From Brugia malayi (taxonomy: Eukaryota > Nematoda > Chromadorea > Rhabditida > Onchocercidae): a stretch of 48,881 nt of DNA. The notes under the pieces were generated by a model. That model had not been told where the DNA came from and searched no databases. It saw only the letters and a list, made by a program, of their open reading frames with translations. The position numbers and the translations under genes were made by a program. Positions within the stretch are counted from its first letter, which is position 1. The number at the start of each line of letters is the position of its first letter. Where the stretch lies: NCBI RefSeq assembly GCF_000002995.4, contig NW_025062306.1, positions 1-48,881 on the forward strand, written 5' to 3'. Shown one piece after another: positions 1 through 11,386 of the stretch.

Positions 1-2
1 GA

Positions 3-2015
3 ATTATAAGAGAATTATTAGTGGAGAAATTTGGTCGTGTTTCCACTATAAGAAAATTACTTTACAATGAACTCATATCTACAAAACGAAACAACCGAGA
101 CTGGAAAACAATAATCGAAGAAATGGAGAGAGTTCTAAGGCAGTTAGAAGCAATTGGCGAAAACGTAGAGCAACCTACCATCGAAACGATAATAGAATCC
201 AAATTGCCAAACTGGATATTAAACCAGGTTTATCAACAAAAAGAAGAAGATAGCCAGTGGTCCGTAACAAAACTTCGACAGCTTCTCAGGAAGACAATTA
301 ATAGAAACGACCAGGTAATGGAATGGCAATACTTGGATAACGTCAGTCGTAAAAATTTAATTAAACGTCATCCTAACGCAAGCATTCCAGAAAATTCAGC
401 ATTGATTGCAGTAAAACAATCAAAGCAAACAAGAGGAACGGCTTCAGCCGAAAGGAACCAGCTAAATCAAGAGAATCCAAATTGGTCGACAAATAAGAAA
501 AGGAGACCCTGTATCTTCTGCAATAACAATCACTGGGATAGCAAGTGTCACATATATTCTACAGTGGAGCAGCGAATTGATCGATTGAAGGAAATCAATG
601 TTTGCTCTAATTGTTTTAAATCTGGACACAACGAACTCAACTGCATAAAAAGAGCAAGTTGTTTTTATTGCAAAAAATCCCACAATAGCGCCCTTTGTAC
701 CACTAAAACTCGTGATTCTGGGAAGATTGTTGCCAAAAATGCAAACATATCTGTTAATTCAACGAAGAAAGTTGAAAAGAAACGAGTACTGCTTTTATGT
801 AGAGAAATTAATGTCTTTAATCCTGATAAACCTGAACATCAAGTACAAGCTTTAGTACTGTTTGACGTCGGCGCAGATGCGACCTTTATCTCACAAAGGC
901 TAGCTCATCGACTAAATCTCCTAGAAACTGATGAAGAAGAATATAAGATCTCCTCCTTTGGCAATAGGACTCCTCGAGTATGCCGCACAACTCAAACACA
1001 AATTGGAGTGAAAACGGAAAACTCCGATCAAGTGACTATCCAAGCCACTATAATGGACTATTTGACAAACGATCTTCAAGTGATGGAAGTGGTAGACAAA
1101 GGTGAGAATTACCATCTTAAAAGTTACAAGAAACAACCTGACATAGTTATAGGAGCTGACTATTTCTTCAACTTTATTCATATGGAAAACGCTCAGCAAC
1201 TAAAGTCAGGATTCACTTTACTGAACAGCAAAGTTGGACCTATCATAGCAGGAAGCGGTTATACAAATGAATTGTGCCATCACCAGATCTTTGCAACGAA
1301 GACATCTCAAGAAAACCGTGCCCCAGATATAGATCAATTTTGGAAGTTAGACTGTATTGGCATCCAAGATCGATCTGATACACAAGATGATGAACAAGCA
1401 CTGGAACAATTTAAGAAGAGTATCACTAAACAAAATGGAAGATACGAAGTACGTTGGCCATGGAAACCATGCAAAGGCAAATTGAGCGATAATTATGGAT
1501 TATGCGTCAGCCGTTTGCGAATGCTAATAGCACGACTTCAGTCCCATAAAGAGGAATTACAAGAATATGATAAAGCAATACAAGATCAACTACAATCTGG
1601 CATAATCGAAGAAGTACAATCACAAATGAATCAAGATGGAATTATTCATTACCTGCCACATCATGATGTTCGTAATCCAGGTAAAACTACCACTAAGTTA
1701 AGGATTGTTTATGATGCTTCAGCGCACATAAAAGGAATGAAAAGTTTAAATGAAGTATTATATCGTGGATCAATTAACCTCCCAGATCTTGTGGGAGTAT
1801 TATTACGCTTTAGAATGATGAAAGGGGTAATCACAGCTGACATTGAAAAGGCATTCTTACAAATACAGTTACACCCTTCAGAGAGAAATTGTACTCGCTT
1901 CCTTTGGCTAAAGGAAGTAGAAGGAAGTGTATCCAATGAGAATATAAAATGTTACCGTTTTAGAAGAATCCCGTTTGGAGTAATATCATCCCCTTTTTAC
2001 TATCTGCTACCTTGA
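3..2015 (+). CDS. BEL/Pao gag-pol, first part: gag, zinc knuckles, aspartic protease, start of reverse transcriptase (partial at 5' end)
   Basis: The frame is open from base 3, so translation began left of the window. Gag is followed by three Cys/His zinc knuckles at about 510-700 (the last is [13 protein letters not shown]), which would bind nucleic acid. The protease active-site region is at 858-880, where the usual D-T/S-G appears as D-V-G (Asp at 864-866). A second protease-like stretch, GADYFF, is near 1153-1170. The reverse transcriptase begins near 1699 (LRIVYDAS); the first catalytic Asp is in ADIEKAF near 1839, and FGVISSP near 1974-1994. The frame then hits TGA at 2013-2015, while homologous coding sequence continues in another frame at once, so this is a one-base frameshift inside the polymerase rather than a natural end. 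Confidence 0.9.
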   Translation: MIRELLVEKFGRVSTIRKLLYNELISTKRNNRDWKTIIEEMERVLRQLEAIGENVEQPTIETIIESKLPNWILNQVYQQKEEDSQWSVTKLRQLLRKTINRNDQVMEWQYLDNVSRKNLIKRHPNASIPENSALIAVKQSKQTRGTASAERNQLNQENPNWSTNKKRRPCIFCNNNHWDSKCHIYSTVEQRIDRLKEINVCSNCFKSGHNELNCIKRASCFYCKKSHNSALCTTKTRDSGKIVAKNANISVNSTKKVEKKRVLLLCREINVFNPDKPEHQVQALVLFDVGADATFISQRLAHRLNLLETDEEEYKISSFGNRTPRVCRTTQTQIGVKTENSDQVTIQATIMDYLTNDLQVMEVVDKGENYHLKSYKKQPDIVIGADYFFNFIHMENAQQLKSGFTLLNSKVGPIIAGSGYTNELCHHQIFATKTSQENRAPDIDQFWKLDCIGIQDRSDTQDDEQALEQFKKSITKQNGRYEVRWPWKPCKGKLSDNYGLCVSRLRMLIARLQSHKEELQEYDKAIQDQLQSGIIEEVQSQMNQDGIIHYLPHHDVRNPGKTTTKLRIVYDASAHIKGMKSLNEVLYRGSINLPDLVGVLLRFRMMKGVITADIEKAFLQIQLHPSERNCTRFLWLKEVEGSVSNENIKCYRFRRIPFGVISSPFYYLLP

Positions 2016-4933
2016 ATTATCATTTGGAAAACCACGTTAGTGAATTAGCCGCAGAAATAAAGAAAAATCTTTATGTGGACAACGTTATTGTGTCATCAAA
2101 CGGAACGCAGGACGCATTAGAAAAATATGCAGAAATGAAATCCATCTTCAATGAAGCCTCAATGAATCTAAGGGAGTTCTTATCTAACGACGAAGAATTT
2201 TATGCAGAACTGCCGCAGCAAGATCGAGCAATAAGAAAAAATACGAAAATCCTCGGCATCTCATGGAATCCCTGTCAAGACGTCATTCAGATAAAATTAA
2301 ATCCATGGAATGACCGAGAACTAACAAAAAGAACGATCTTACAGTTTGTTGCATCACAATATGACCCACTAGGATTTTTAGTTCCAATAATGGTAAGATT
2401 TAAAATATTTTTGCAAAATTTATGGAAAAAGAATAATTCGTGGGATCAGATATTAGATGAGCAAGACCATAAGCAATGGAAATTTCTTATTGCTGAATGG
2501 GCAACGGTCGTAAAAGACTTACCGCGATTTGTAACAACTTCTACAGATTTAATTGGAATACATGTATTTACTGATGCTTCAAGCGTAGCATATTCAGCAG
2601 CAGTGTATTTAGTGAGTCAGGATATGAAAGAAACAAAGTCATCGCTCATTTTTGCAAAATCTCGCATTGCTCCTATTAAAGGTATGACAATACCGCGTCT
2701 AGAGCTAATGGCCATACTAATCGGAACGCGAGCAGCGCAATTTGTCATGACACAGCTGGATATCGTCAATACAAGGATAATTTTATGGTCGGATTCTAAA
2801 TGTGCTTTACATTGGATAAAAAACCATTCTAACCTATTACCAAGATTTGTTCAAAATCGAGTCGAGGAAATACGTAAAGCGAAATTTATTTTTCGTTATA
2901 TTCCATCAGAAGATAACCCTGTAGACGTGGCAACTAGAGGTCTTAATCCAAAACAACTTAGAAGTTTTACACCATGGTGGCATGGACCGTCGTGGCTAGT
3001 AAAAGGAGAAATCAGTTGGCCACAATGGGAATACGAATTTGCCAACAATGACGAACCAGAAGAAATCACTATATCAGAAGTCTCGCGAATATGCAAGGAT
3101 CATAACTTTCAATTTATTGATAGCAAACGTTTTAGCAAATGGCTAAGACTGTTACGAACAACAGCGTGGATCCTTAAATTCATTCGATTAACAACTAAAG
3201 GCAGATTATCATGGCTACAGTCTGTTTCAATCGAAAGAAATCGATTTACAGCTGAAGATTACAAAGTGTCAGAATGGCTGTTAATTAGACAAGCACAATC
3301 TGAAGGAATCAATGACGACGAAATAAACAAGTGGAATTTATTCCACACCGAAGATGATAAATTATGGAGATCTACTAGTCGACTCGTGAACTCGGAACTG
3401 CCTGAAACTAGCAAATATCCTATCTATCTCCCTCGACACAACCCAATAACAGAACTCCTTATACTACACCAACATGAAAATCTATGTCATTCAGGTATCG
3501 CCCATACACTTTCAGAATTAAGGAGTAGATTTTGGATTCCCAAAGGCAGGACTGAAGTAAAGCGAATAATAAACAGATGTCGAATCTGTAAACGTTGGAA
3601 CTCCAGATCGTTTAAATTACCACCAATGGCAAGTCTCCCGGAAACTCGTGTCAATCGATCTAGAGCCTTCGCACGTGTTGGCGTGGATTATTTTGGCCCT
3701 CTTTCAATCAAGGGCAATAGCGTGTCAACAAAAAGGTGGGTAATATTATTTACATGCTTTACAACAAGAGCCATGCATCTCGAATTAGCAGAAGACCAAT
3801 CCGCAGAAACCTTTTTGCATGCTATCCGAAGATTTGTTGCGAGACGAGGGTGTCCTGAGCTAATTCTGAGTGACAATGCCACTCAATTCCAGGCTTTCAG
3901 ATCTCTTATGACACAAGTCAAAGTCTCCAACTTCTTAGCAAAGGGAGGAATGACTTGGAAAAATATTATACCAAAGGCTCCGTGGCAAGGAGGAATCTAC
4001 GAGAGATTAATTGGGTTAACGAAAAATGCGCTAAGAAGAGCCATTGGCAGAAAATTCCTAGCGGAAAGGGAATTGGTAACATTAATTGCAGAAGTTGAAG
4101 GTATACTTAATACCCGACCACTAACTTACGCCAATTTTGACGATTGCGTCATTATACGTCCAATTGATTTTATTTTGCCTAACGCTTCGCTCCATCTACC
4201 TATAAATGAAGTTTATAGCAGGCAGGAAGAATTCACCCCTTATAGACTAGATACCAGAGAAAAACTCGTGAGACACTGGGAAAGTACCCTTAAAACTCTC
4301 AATGTTTTTTGGGAAATCTGGAGAACCGAATATTTAACTAGCCTCAGAGAACGCACGCAAAGGGAAATTACCTCATCCAAAGGAGCACAAAAAAGAACTC
4401 CAAGAAAGGGAGAGATTGTACTCTTAAATGAAGCGGGAATTCCAAGAGGAATGTGGAAATTATTACGGATCAAGGACATCAAAATCGATAAAGACGGTAA
4501 AGTTAGGAACGTTCAGGTGGAAACTCCCACTGGGAAACTTCTCGATCGTCCAATAAATGTCTTGTATCCTCTCGAAGTTAATGATGAAGAAATTCATCTT
4601 GAACCTAATAAGAAAGAAAATATGAAAATTCCGGAAACCGAACAGAACACTGAGGAGCTCCAGGAATCTATTGTGATGCGAACTAAGAGCAATACAAAAC
4701 GACAATCTCGATTAAAGGAGGTCAGTAAGAGTAACTTAATGGTCTCATTTTTATCAGTATCTATGCTTTATACCTTAATGATACCAGTGAAGGCAAAAAA
4801 AGAATGCCAATGGAAAACAGGAATACCGTTCAATATTCCAGAGAAATGGAACTGTGAAGAAATCACGGCACAGAACTCCAGTCTACTTCAGGTTAATGTT
4901 TACACTCGCAGTCCTATCACACTCCCTGTGTAA
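2012..4933 (+). CDS. BEL/Pao pol, second part: reverse transcriptase C-terminal half, RNase H, integrase, fused to start of envelope-like region
   Basis: This frame picks up the reverse transcriptase where the first frame stops. The catalytic box reads YVDN at 2072-2083 instead of YVDD. RNase H follows with its acidic residues in FTDASS (about 2566-2583), RLELMA (about 2696-2713) and WSDSK (about 2789-2803). Integrase has an HHCC zinc domain at about 3460-3600, then the D,D-35-E-type core: GVDYFGP near 3679-3699, SDNATQF near 3868-3888 and GGIYERL near 3988-4008. A basic C-terminal domain of the type found after BEL/Pao integrases spans about 4400-4590 ([10 protein letters not shown] at its end). 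From the Met at 4739 a hydrophobic stretch and KKECQW look like the signal peptide and start of the envelope-like product in the same frame. There is no true initiation codon at 2012; its reading depends on the preceding frame. Confidence 0.9.
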   Translation: MNYHLENHVSELAAEIKKNLYVDNVIVSSNGTQDALEKYAEMKSIFNEASMNLREFLSNDEEFYAELPQQDRAIRKNTKILGISWNPCQDVIQIKLNPWNDRELTKRTILQFVASQYDPLGFLVPIMVRFKIFLQNLWKKNNSWDQILDEQDHKQWKFLIAEWATVVKDLPRFVTTSTDLIGIHVFTDASSVAYSAAVYLVSQDMKETKSSLIFAKSRIAPIKGMTIPRLELMAILIGTRAAQFVMTQLDIVNTRIILWSDSKCALHWIKNHSNLLPRFVQNRVEEIRKAKFIFRYIPSEDNPVDVATRGLNPKQLRSFTPWWHGPSWLVKGEISWPQWEYEFANNDEPEEITISEVSRICKDHNFQFIDSKRFSKWLRLLRTTAWILKFIRLTTKGRLSWLQSVSIERNRFTAEDYKVSEWLLIRQAQSEGINDDEINKWNLFHTEDDKLWRSTSRLVNSELPETSKYPIYLPRHNPITELLILHQHENLCHSGIAHTLSELRSRFWIPKGRTEVKRIINRCRICKRWNSRSFKLPPMASLPETRVNRSRAFARVGVDYFGPLSIKGNSVSTKRWVILFTCFTTRAMHLELAEDQSAETFLHAIRRFVARRGCPELILSDNATQFQAFRSLMTQVKVSNFLAKGGMTWKNIIPKAPWQGGIYERLIGLTKNALRRAIGRKFLAERELVTLIAEVEGILNTRPLTYANFDDCVIIRPIDFILPNASLHLPINEVYSRQEEFTPYRLDTREKLVRHWESTLKTLNVFWEIWRTEYLTSLRERTQREITSSKGAQKRTPRKGEIVLLNEAGIPRGMWKLLRIKDIKIDKDGKVRNVQVETPTGKLLDRPINVLYPLEVNDEEIHLEPNKKENMKIPETEQNTEELQESIVMRTKSNTKRQSRLKEVSKSNLMVSFLSVSMLYTLMIPVKAKKECQWKTGIPFNIPEKWNCEEITAQNSSLLQVNVYTRSPITLPV

Positions 4934-6327
4934 TAATATCACCCGAACTGTGTGTACTAAAGCATTTCTGTGGTTTTCTTTATCATTAATTTCGGACCAA
5001 ACAACTACCACCGCACCATCATCAGATACCTGTAGAGATTTACACGATCAAAGACAGATCAATGGAAGTAAATTAGCCCAAATTTTCCATAATAAGTGGA
5101 CAACAACCAACCAAGTACATTACTACTACGGATGGCTGGGTGTTAGATGCCAATCCACTACAAATTTAATATTAACAGAAGGAGAAATATTCCTTTACAA
5201 TGGAAGTGGGTCTGTATCGGATTTCGAAACTGCGGAGAATTGTATTACACAAGACGGAAAATGTATCACAAACAATAGTATCGTTCTATGGATATTCAAC
5301 AAATAACGAAGAAGTGTCGATATCGTAAGGTGGGAAATTTTAATGCTCAATTATACGAAAATCATGTTATCATAGACGAACTACAAACATCATTCGTCTT
5401 CAGTAAAGATAACAAAACATTTAGAAGCGAAAACTGCAAATTTTCTAATCCCAACTTAATGGATAGTGACACTGTTATTGACATTGTAACGAGGATCGCT
5501 CACAATAGAAACAGAAGGAATACAAATTTAGCACTCGCTTCACCTAGAAGTAAGCTAATGATGATGGAAACACAAAGAGGAGACGATAGTGATCTCGAAA
5601 ATACAAAATTTCAATACTTATTCGATAGTTTGCAACAAGAGTTCCAGCAACAATTAAAACTAGTAGAACAGCGAACTTGTGAAAATCGAAATAATCTGTT
5701 ATTATTAATCAAATGGTTATCGCTGGATAATCCTACCCTCGCTGCGAATCTATTATTGCAAAGGGATGATGTGATCGCTAAAAGAATCAAAGGAAAATTA
5801 TTGATCGCCCCGTGCAAGTCCGATTCACTTAATATAAAAATTATTGAATTTAGAAGCGGATTGATAAGTAAATTTGAAATCGATAGAATCAATGCAGCAT
5901 TAGAGATATTAACACAAAATCAACAAATGATAAATCCAGTTTCGAACAGCAAGAAACATCCGAAATTTGGAATGAACTCGGCCAACGTGGAGAAGAATTA
6001 ACAGAACAACTTGAAGGAACACTTGAAGAATGGAAGGTGTTTTTACAAGAAAATTTGGAGAAACTCCTTTCGCACTGGACAATAATTATAATTGGGATAA
6101 GCATTGTGGTAATATCAATTGTACTTATTGTCTTTAAATCTGACATTATATTAATTTATTCTATATTTAATTACTTATGTCATAAAGGTCAAACTCGTCA
6201 AAGGGTCGAAATTATCCCCATGGAAATTTTACAAGCCCCACTTTCTTATGAACCCACGCATTACCCACCTTTTCTGGTCGGGAGTGTCGTGAAAGACGAA
6301 ATATTTAAATTATTATATCCAAACTAA
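4739..6327 (+). pseudogene. Envelope-like glycoprotein region of the BEL/Pao element, split over three frames
   Basis: The region begins with a hydrophobic leader at 4739-4800 in the pol frame, continues in frame 3 to the stop at 5304-5306 (Cys-rich, with N-x-S/T sites such as NGS and NNS), then in frame 2 to the stop at 5999-6001, and ends in frame 1 to the stop at 6325-6327. Frame 1 carries a heptad-like Glu/Leu-rich stretch just before 6079 and one transmembrane segment (about 6079-6140, WTIIIIGIS and following), then a roughly 60-residue cytoplasmic tail. Leader, Cys-rich ectodomain, membrane anchor and tail are the expected plan of a class of retro-envelope. Nematode BEL/Pao elements with envelope genes captured from RNA viruses are known (the Tas/Cer7 group); I could not decide the viral source by eye. 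The frame changes near 4890, 5290 and 5935 make this a broken copy, unless splicing restores some of them. Confidence 0.72.
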
Positions 6328-6631
6328 CAAATTCCTCTTATCTAATTCCTTTTCCTCACACAACAAAAACCCTTTGTTAGTAAAAATCCTTCGTTAGCAA
6401 ACCTTTGTTAGCAATTAGCAGTCTTTGTTTCACATCAGTTAAATATCCTCTGCCAGATATCTGGAGTTCAGTTCTGCATATAAACAATCGTCCTCCATAC
6501 GGTTGTTCTTTCTGCATTTTGGGGTGGTTTTGATATCATTTTAATGTTTTATAATTATATCTTTCGTTACGCATTGTTATAATATTGATTTGTCGGTTTA
6601 ATTACCCAAGTTTGAGGTTTCACGACAGAAG
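6328..6631 (+). other. Non-coding 3' region of the BEL/Pao element, possible start of 3' LTR
   Basis: No reading frame is present. At about 6368-6430 a short imperfect repeat of the type CCTTTGTTAGCAA occurs three to four times in a row. A terminal LTR could begin in this stretch, but without the 5' LTR its boundary cannot be placed. Confidence 0.4.
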
Positions 6632-6768
6632 TCATTTTGATTAATTCATTCACTCATGCCATTTCTCTATAGATATAACAATATCACTAGAAGACATTTT
6701 GATTAATTCATGCCCATTTCTCTGCAGATATAACAATATTACTAGAAGATATTTTGATTAATTGATTA
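6632..6768 (+). repeat. Two units of the 54/62-bp satellite sequence inside the retroelement tail
   Basis: This stretch contains one long-type unit (with TTCATTCACTCATGCCATTT and TATAACAATATCACTAGAAG) followed by one short-type unit (ATTCATGCCCATTTCTCTGC). Both are the same sequence and same orientation as the units of the large array at 41521-48881. The two share the core ATATAACAATATCACTAGAA apart from single-base changes. Confidence 0.92.
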
Positions 6769-7300
6769 GCGGTCTGAGTATCATAGATCTATGAATTGCG
6801 AATAGCGGTCTGAGTATTATACATCCATGAATTGTGATAACGGTTTGAGTATCATACATCCATGAATTGTGATAACGGTACAAATATCATCCATGAATTG
6901 TGATAACAGTTCCATGAATTGTGAATAACGGTCTGAGTATCTTATATAAATAAATTGTGAATAACGGTCTGCGTATCATACATCGATGAATTGTGATAAC
7001 GGTCTCAGTATCATACATCCATGAATTGTGATAACGATCTGAGTATCATACATCCATGAATTGTGATAACGATCTGAGTATCATACATCCATGAATTGTG
7101 ATAACGATCTGAGTATACATCCATGAATTGTGATAACGGTCTCACTATCATACGTCCATGAATTGTGATAACGGTCTATCTTATATCCATAAATTGTGAA
7201 TAACGGTCTGAGTATCATACATCCATAAATTGTGATAACGGTCTATCTTATATCCATAAATTGTGAATAACGGTCTAGGTGTCATACATCCATGAATTTC
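6769..7300 (+). repeat. Tandem array of a ~35-bp repeat (about 16 units)
   Basis: The unit is roughly GGTCTGAGTATCATACATCC followed by ATGAATTGTGATAAC. I count about 16 imperfect copies by their ATGAATTG/ATAAATTG core, with some shortened units (for example around 6870-6915). The reverse complement of the same unit occurs at 40975-41290. Confidence 0.92.
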
Positions 7301-8009
7301 ATTTATGTTTGTTCATTTATGTTTATTGTTATTGAATAATTAGTTTATAATTTACGCTGTATGAATAGACAGACAGCAACTAGTGATAGCGATGTTTTAT
7401 TGAATGTATTCATAGAATGGAGAAGTTGAGAGATCGTTTTTGTATGACAACGATAGTTTGTTACATTTGTTAAAAAAAAAAAGAAATAAAAATTTCGTTC
7501 TTTTTTTTAGACAAAAAAGGAAATTGAGGAAATTGAGCAAGATATGATAAGTTTCATATGTTAACATTTAAAAAATAATAAGAGATATTTTATACAATAA
7601 CATTTAAAAATTAATAAGGGATATTTTATACAAAATTTTCTGCTAATTCCAAATGGCTTTTGATTGATTGGAGTACAAAAAAATAAGTAGGAGGAATTTT
7701 TAAACCATTATTACCATCTAATAAACATATTTTAATATTGTATCGCTTATTACAATATTTATATTCTACAATTAAATATAAATTTTATTCACAGTTGTCT
7801 AAAAAAAAGTTGGGTAAGATGTTTAAAAAGCTGTTCCTTTGATGTTTTTTGATGGTTCGAGATACTTCTTTCAAGCATGTAGATATTCTGACATATCGTT
7901 ATTGCGTAATGTATCACGCAATAAGTTTGTTATTTTATTGTATTCTAGTTTTGAATAATATGTAAAAATAAATAATAACTATTGCATAGAATATATATAT
8001 GATTTATTA
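7301..8009. other. AT-rich non-coding stretch
   Basis: I see no supportable gene. A weak candidate for a last exon of the kinase pseudogene lies on the minus strand near 7790-7890 (after a TGTCAG acceptor; reads NIYMLERS), but it is too short to be sure. Confidence 0.4.
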
Positions 8010-9888
8010 TCTTTCTGTTTTTATTATCTTGATATGAGGAATCTTGATAAGAAAAAATAAAATATAACTAATGAAATCGATAAGTCGCATAATTGAGATG
8101 CATTCTCTTGAACAACCACCAAACAATTCTTTAATGTATTCATCTTTACGACAGAGTTGTTTACATCGGCCCACTTCTCCTTGTCTTGCATATTTTTCCA
8201 CGGTAAATAACCAACTGTTATTTCCACCGTAAAATTAGTCATAATATTAGTGTAAAATAGAGGAACTGGAATAATAAATATCATAATCGATTATTAGATC
8301 AATTAGAAAGAAAAAAGAATTCGAATTTGTGATTGCTTTTGAACGAATTGAACTTCACTATTTAATTTTTTTCTGATAAAGATAATACTGAAAATATTTT
8401 GATATGAGGAAAAGAATGCCCATAGCAGTAGGTAACTGTGTCATTTTCATTCGTGAATATTGGCTTTATAAGTGTGAGCTCGAAATATTTAGGAAAGAGA
8501 GAAAAGAGACTACAAACTTGCTGATACAGCCAACTTTCTAGATCATCTTTTCTGCACTCCTCATGTGATATATGACTGCTTATCGATGCATATCTGTAAA
8601 AAAATGGAATCTAAATTTAATTGGATTTGAATTTAAATAAACTCGATTTAACTACAACTATTTGAATAAATTTAAAACCAGTCATTGCGATTAACTTAGC
8701 TGCATGCTAAATTTTTTAATAAATCAATCAGAAAAATAATCTTTCGAATTTTCTTGATTTTCAAAAGTTAAAATCAACACCTTGATAAAATTAGGAAAAT
8801 TATTTTATTGTACTACTTGAGAGTACCAGGGAAACCAGCAGATTCGTGGATTACGCATATACGATTGATTCTTAAGATATTTACGACACATGCCAAAATC
8901 GAGTAAATAAATTTGAAATAGATTTTTACGACCAATTGCAAAATTAGCGGATTTGATATCACGATACAAATATCTTAATGTACAATAACTTTATATAAGT
9001 ACATCTTGCACTAATCATTTAATTTTTAAAATTTAGATATTCTTAAAGCTTTAAAATTTTCTATGATAGTAATATATGTTTACCCGATGTTATGAAGTTC
9101 TTTAATTGCTTCCAAACTTTTCACATCTACAGAAAGTGCGCAACCCATAGAAAATTTCGATATTTTTTTGTTGGATCATGTTTTCTCAGATCTTATAATT
9201 CAAAAATAACTCGAATTTATACTTTTTTTTTTCAGTTTTGTTAACATCTTCTTATTGTTGATATATTTAGCCAATTTTTTTTTTTAAGTGAAAATTTATT
9301 TACTGTGAGAGATAGTCCAACTAGTGTCATCACCAAATATTTGTTTTCGCCGCTATCCAAAATGTCACAAAAATGTGTGCTTTTGCTTTCTTTAATAATG
9401 TCAAAACATAGTATTCTGCTTTCAACACCTTTATACCACTGTGGTCCATAATTTTCTATTATTGAATTAAGAATGATGGTCGAGAATTTAGCAATTGTAT
9501 GAATAGCTATATTTATTATTTACATTTAACTTTTTTTTTCTTTCTTGTCAACAATGCTAGTTACCGAATTACTTTGAAAATATCATTGTTTTATTAAAAA
9601 TTAACTTAATCTGTTGATAAAAAAAAGAAAAAAAAAAAACGACGCAATGCACATTTTCATGGGTATTCGTTTCCCTTACTATCTTTTACCTGTAATTTCT
9701 TAATTAATTACTGTCCTGATCTACAGGCGATACTATTAATTAAGATAGTTCAAAGATTTCTGAGTTAGTCGCTATCAATGATACCAATTAACATAATTTA
9801 CCAAGTAAACAGCTCCACCTTCGCCAATTTTGTCCAAAACAGTCCAGTCACCAATTACATCTCCGGGATGTAAATAAACTATTTTCAT
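8010..9888 (-). pseudogene. Casein kinase 1 / TTBK-like protein kinase pseudogene, at least six exons
   Basis: Read on the minus strand, exon-like blocks match a nematode-type CK1-like kinase in order. Block 9888-9802 starts with ATG and has the nucleotide-binding loop region DWTVLDKIGEGGAVYL. Block ~9446-9304 has KSTHFCDILDSG and LVMTLVGLSL. Block ~9200-9084 has DLRKHDP, FSMGCALS and LEAIKELHNIG. Block 8973-8817 has the catalytic region YRDIKSANFAIG, then LDFGMCRK and AGFPGTL. Block 8593-8518 has HISHEECRKDDLESWLYQQ. Block ~8227-8010 has VEITVGYLPWK and DEYIKELFGGC. Lesions: the loop lacks the usual third glycine; the HRD histidine is Tyr; frames shift within the third, fourth and last blocks; and the last block lacks an AG acceptor (ACG instead). 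A functional kinase would phosphorylate Ser/Thr; this copy should be inactive. Family assignment is firm, while exact junctions are approximate. Confidence 0.85.
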
Positions 9889-11386
9889 TGCATCTAAATG
9901 CCTTTTAAATTTAGTTAAAATTTAGTTAAAATTTAAATTTAGTTAAAATTAGTTAATTTAGTTAAGATATTGAAATTGTATTTTTTCTCAGCGATTTAAT
10001 TAACAATTTTGGTAATCGGTCATAGAAATATGTGACATTAGGAGAGAATTTAGTTAGATCTTCTTCTGGATTAGATTAATCTCGACCATTGTGCACTCCT
10101 AGAGTGTACCAATGATTGGTCACTCTATAGAATTACAAATATATAAAATAACTTTTATTAAGAATTCCAGAAAATTTATAGCATTAAAGATTGATGAATT
10201 TTTATAAACTAATAAACTTTCTCATTTGCATATAATACTCCTTCATCCATTCCAATTTGCAGTTTGCAGTTTGAGCTTCAACATAATGAACTTCAAAACA
10301 TAGTGCAATTTCAAAGAGACTCTATTTCTTCATGCAACGTAATTATTCAGCAGATATTAACGGTACTTAATATAAAGAAACGTATCGTAGCTGAAAGGAC
10401 GCATTAATATTTAATATCTTTTTAAGAATTTAAGGCCAGTAGCAGTATAAGTGTGCACTGCTACCATAACTAAATCATACTGCACGCACTGCTATTATCA
10501 CTTATCACTAAATCATACTACTTAAAAGTAACCTGAAGCTGATCAGACCTCAAACTTAATACTAAGTTGCTTATTCAGTTGTTCATTTGTTCTATTGTCA
10601 CACGAAAGGATGACTTACAGCTAATTTTATAGATTTTGTAAGAAAAACGCCTGCCAATTTTTTATCGTTTTGAATGAATAAATGAAATTACAAATAAGGA
10701 AGAGAAATAAAAATTCATAAATAATTGCTATCACATAATCTTGCACTTTGTATTTGCTAATAAGTAAAATGTCAACTTTCTGATCTGCTAACATGAAGCC
10801 GCACTTTTTTCTGCCCGAAAAGATGGAAATTAAAAATACCATAATAGATTAAATTACTTAGTAAATCTGTACTAATTTATATTCAGAAAGTTACTGTAAT
10901 GTTAGCAATTATCTCAGTATCATTTTTGATTGCCTCAGTAGACATCTGAATATTGAAAAGTTTTTTTTTTTATCAAACATAAAATTAAAAAACGTATAAA
11001 TAGACAGAGAAATCAACTGACCCTTACCGACTACGATGAAGAAAAATATGAGCACTTAAGAAGTACGGAAAATGGATGAGAAGGAACTAGTATCTTCTTC
11101 ATAAAGCAGAAATTAAAACGAAAATTTTTCTTTAACAAATTCTCAATGACAAATTTCTCAATAGGCCTAATCACTACTATAATATGACATTGAATATTTT
11201 TAGAAGTGAATTTCAAGAAAGCAAAATGCACAAATTACAAATATTTTCAGAAAATTAATCTTTTTTTACGAACAAATAATGCCATTCGCAAAGTGATGTA
11301 GGATTAATGTTACTTGTTTCAGTTATTTCAATAACTCATGAATGTGACGACAACGGCATACCCCCTGCATTTCTTCTTTTCAAACT
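9889..11386. other. AT-rich intergenic stretch with a small TTTAGTTAAAA repeat
   Basis: At 9903-9965 the motif ATTTAGTTAAA is repeated five to six times in degenerate form. No gene is supportable in the rest of the stretch; short open frames near 10627-10842 and 11031-11231 have no recognisable features. Confidence 0.4.

Larger units (their letters stand above)
3..7300 (+). mobile_element. BEL/Pao LTR retrotransposon, 5'-truncated by the window edge, with envelope-like region and repeat-bearing 3' tail
   Basis: The order gag zinc knuckles, aspartic protease, reverse transcriptase, RNase H, integrase is typical of BEL/Pao elements, and residue patterns in each domain fit that superfamily. The gag reading frame is open to the left edge, so the 5' LTR, primer-binding site and gag N-terminus lie outside. 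After integrase there is an envelope-like region in three frames, then non-coding DNA with short tandem repeats. I could not delimit the 3' LTR because no second copy is present for comparison; the right boundary given is the end of the 35-bp tandem repeats and is approximate. The coding part is interrupted by one frameshift in the reverse transcriptase and several in the envelope-like region, so this copy is probably not autonomous, although long stretches remain open. Confidence 0.93.

Noticed and set aside
2012..2015. Programmed -1/+1 frameshift site for gag-pol expression
   Set aside because: The shift lies inside the reverse transcriptase domain, not between gag and pol, so a mutation or sequence error is far more likely.
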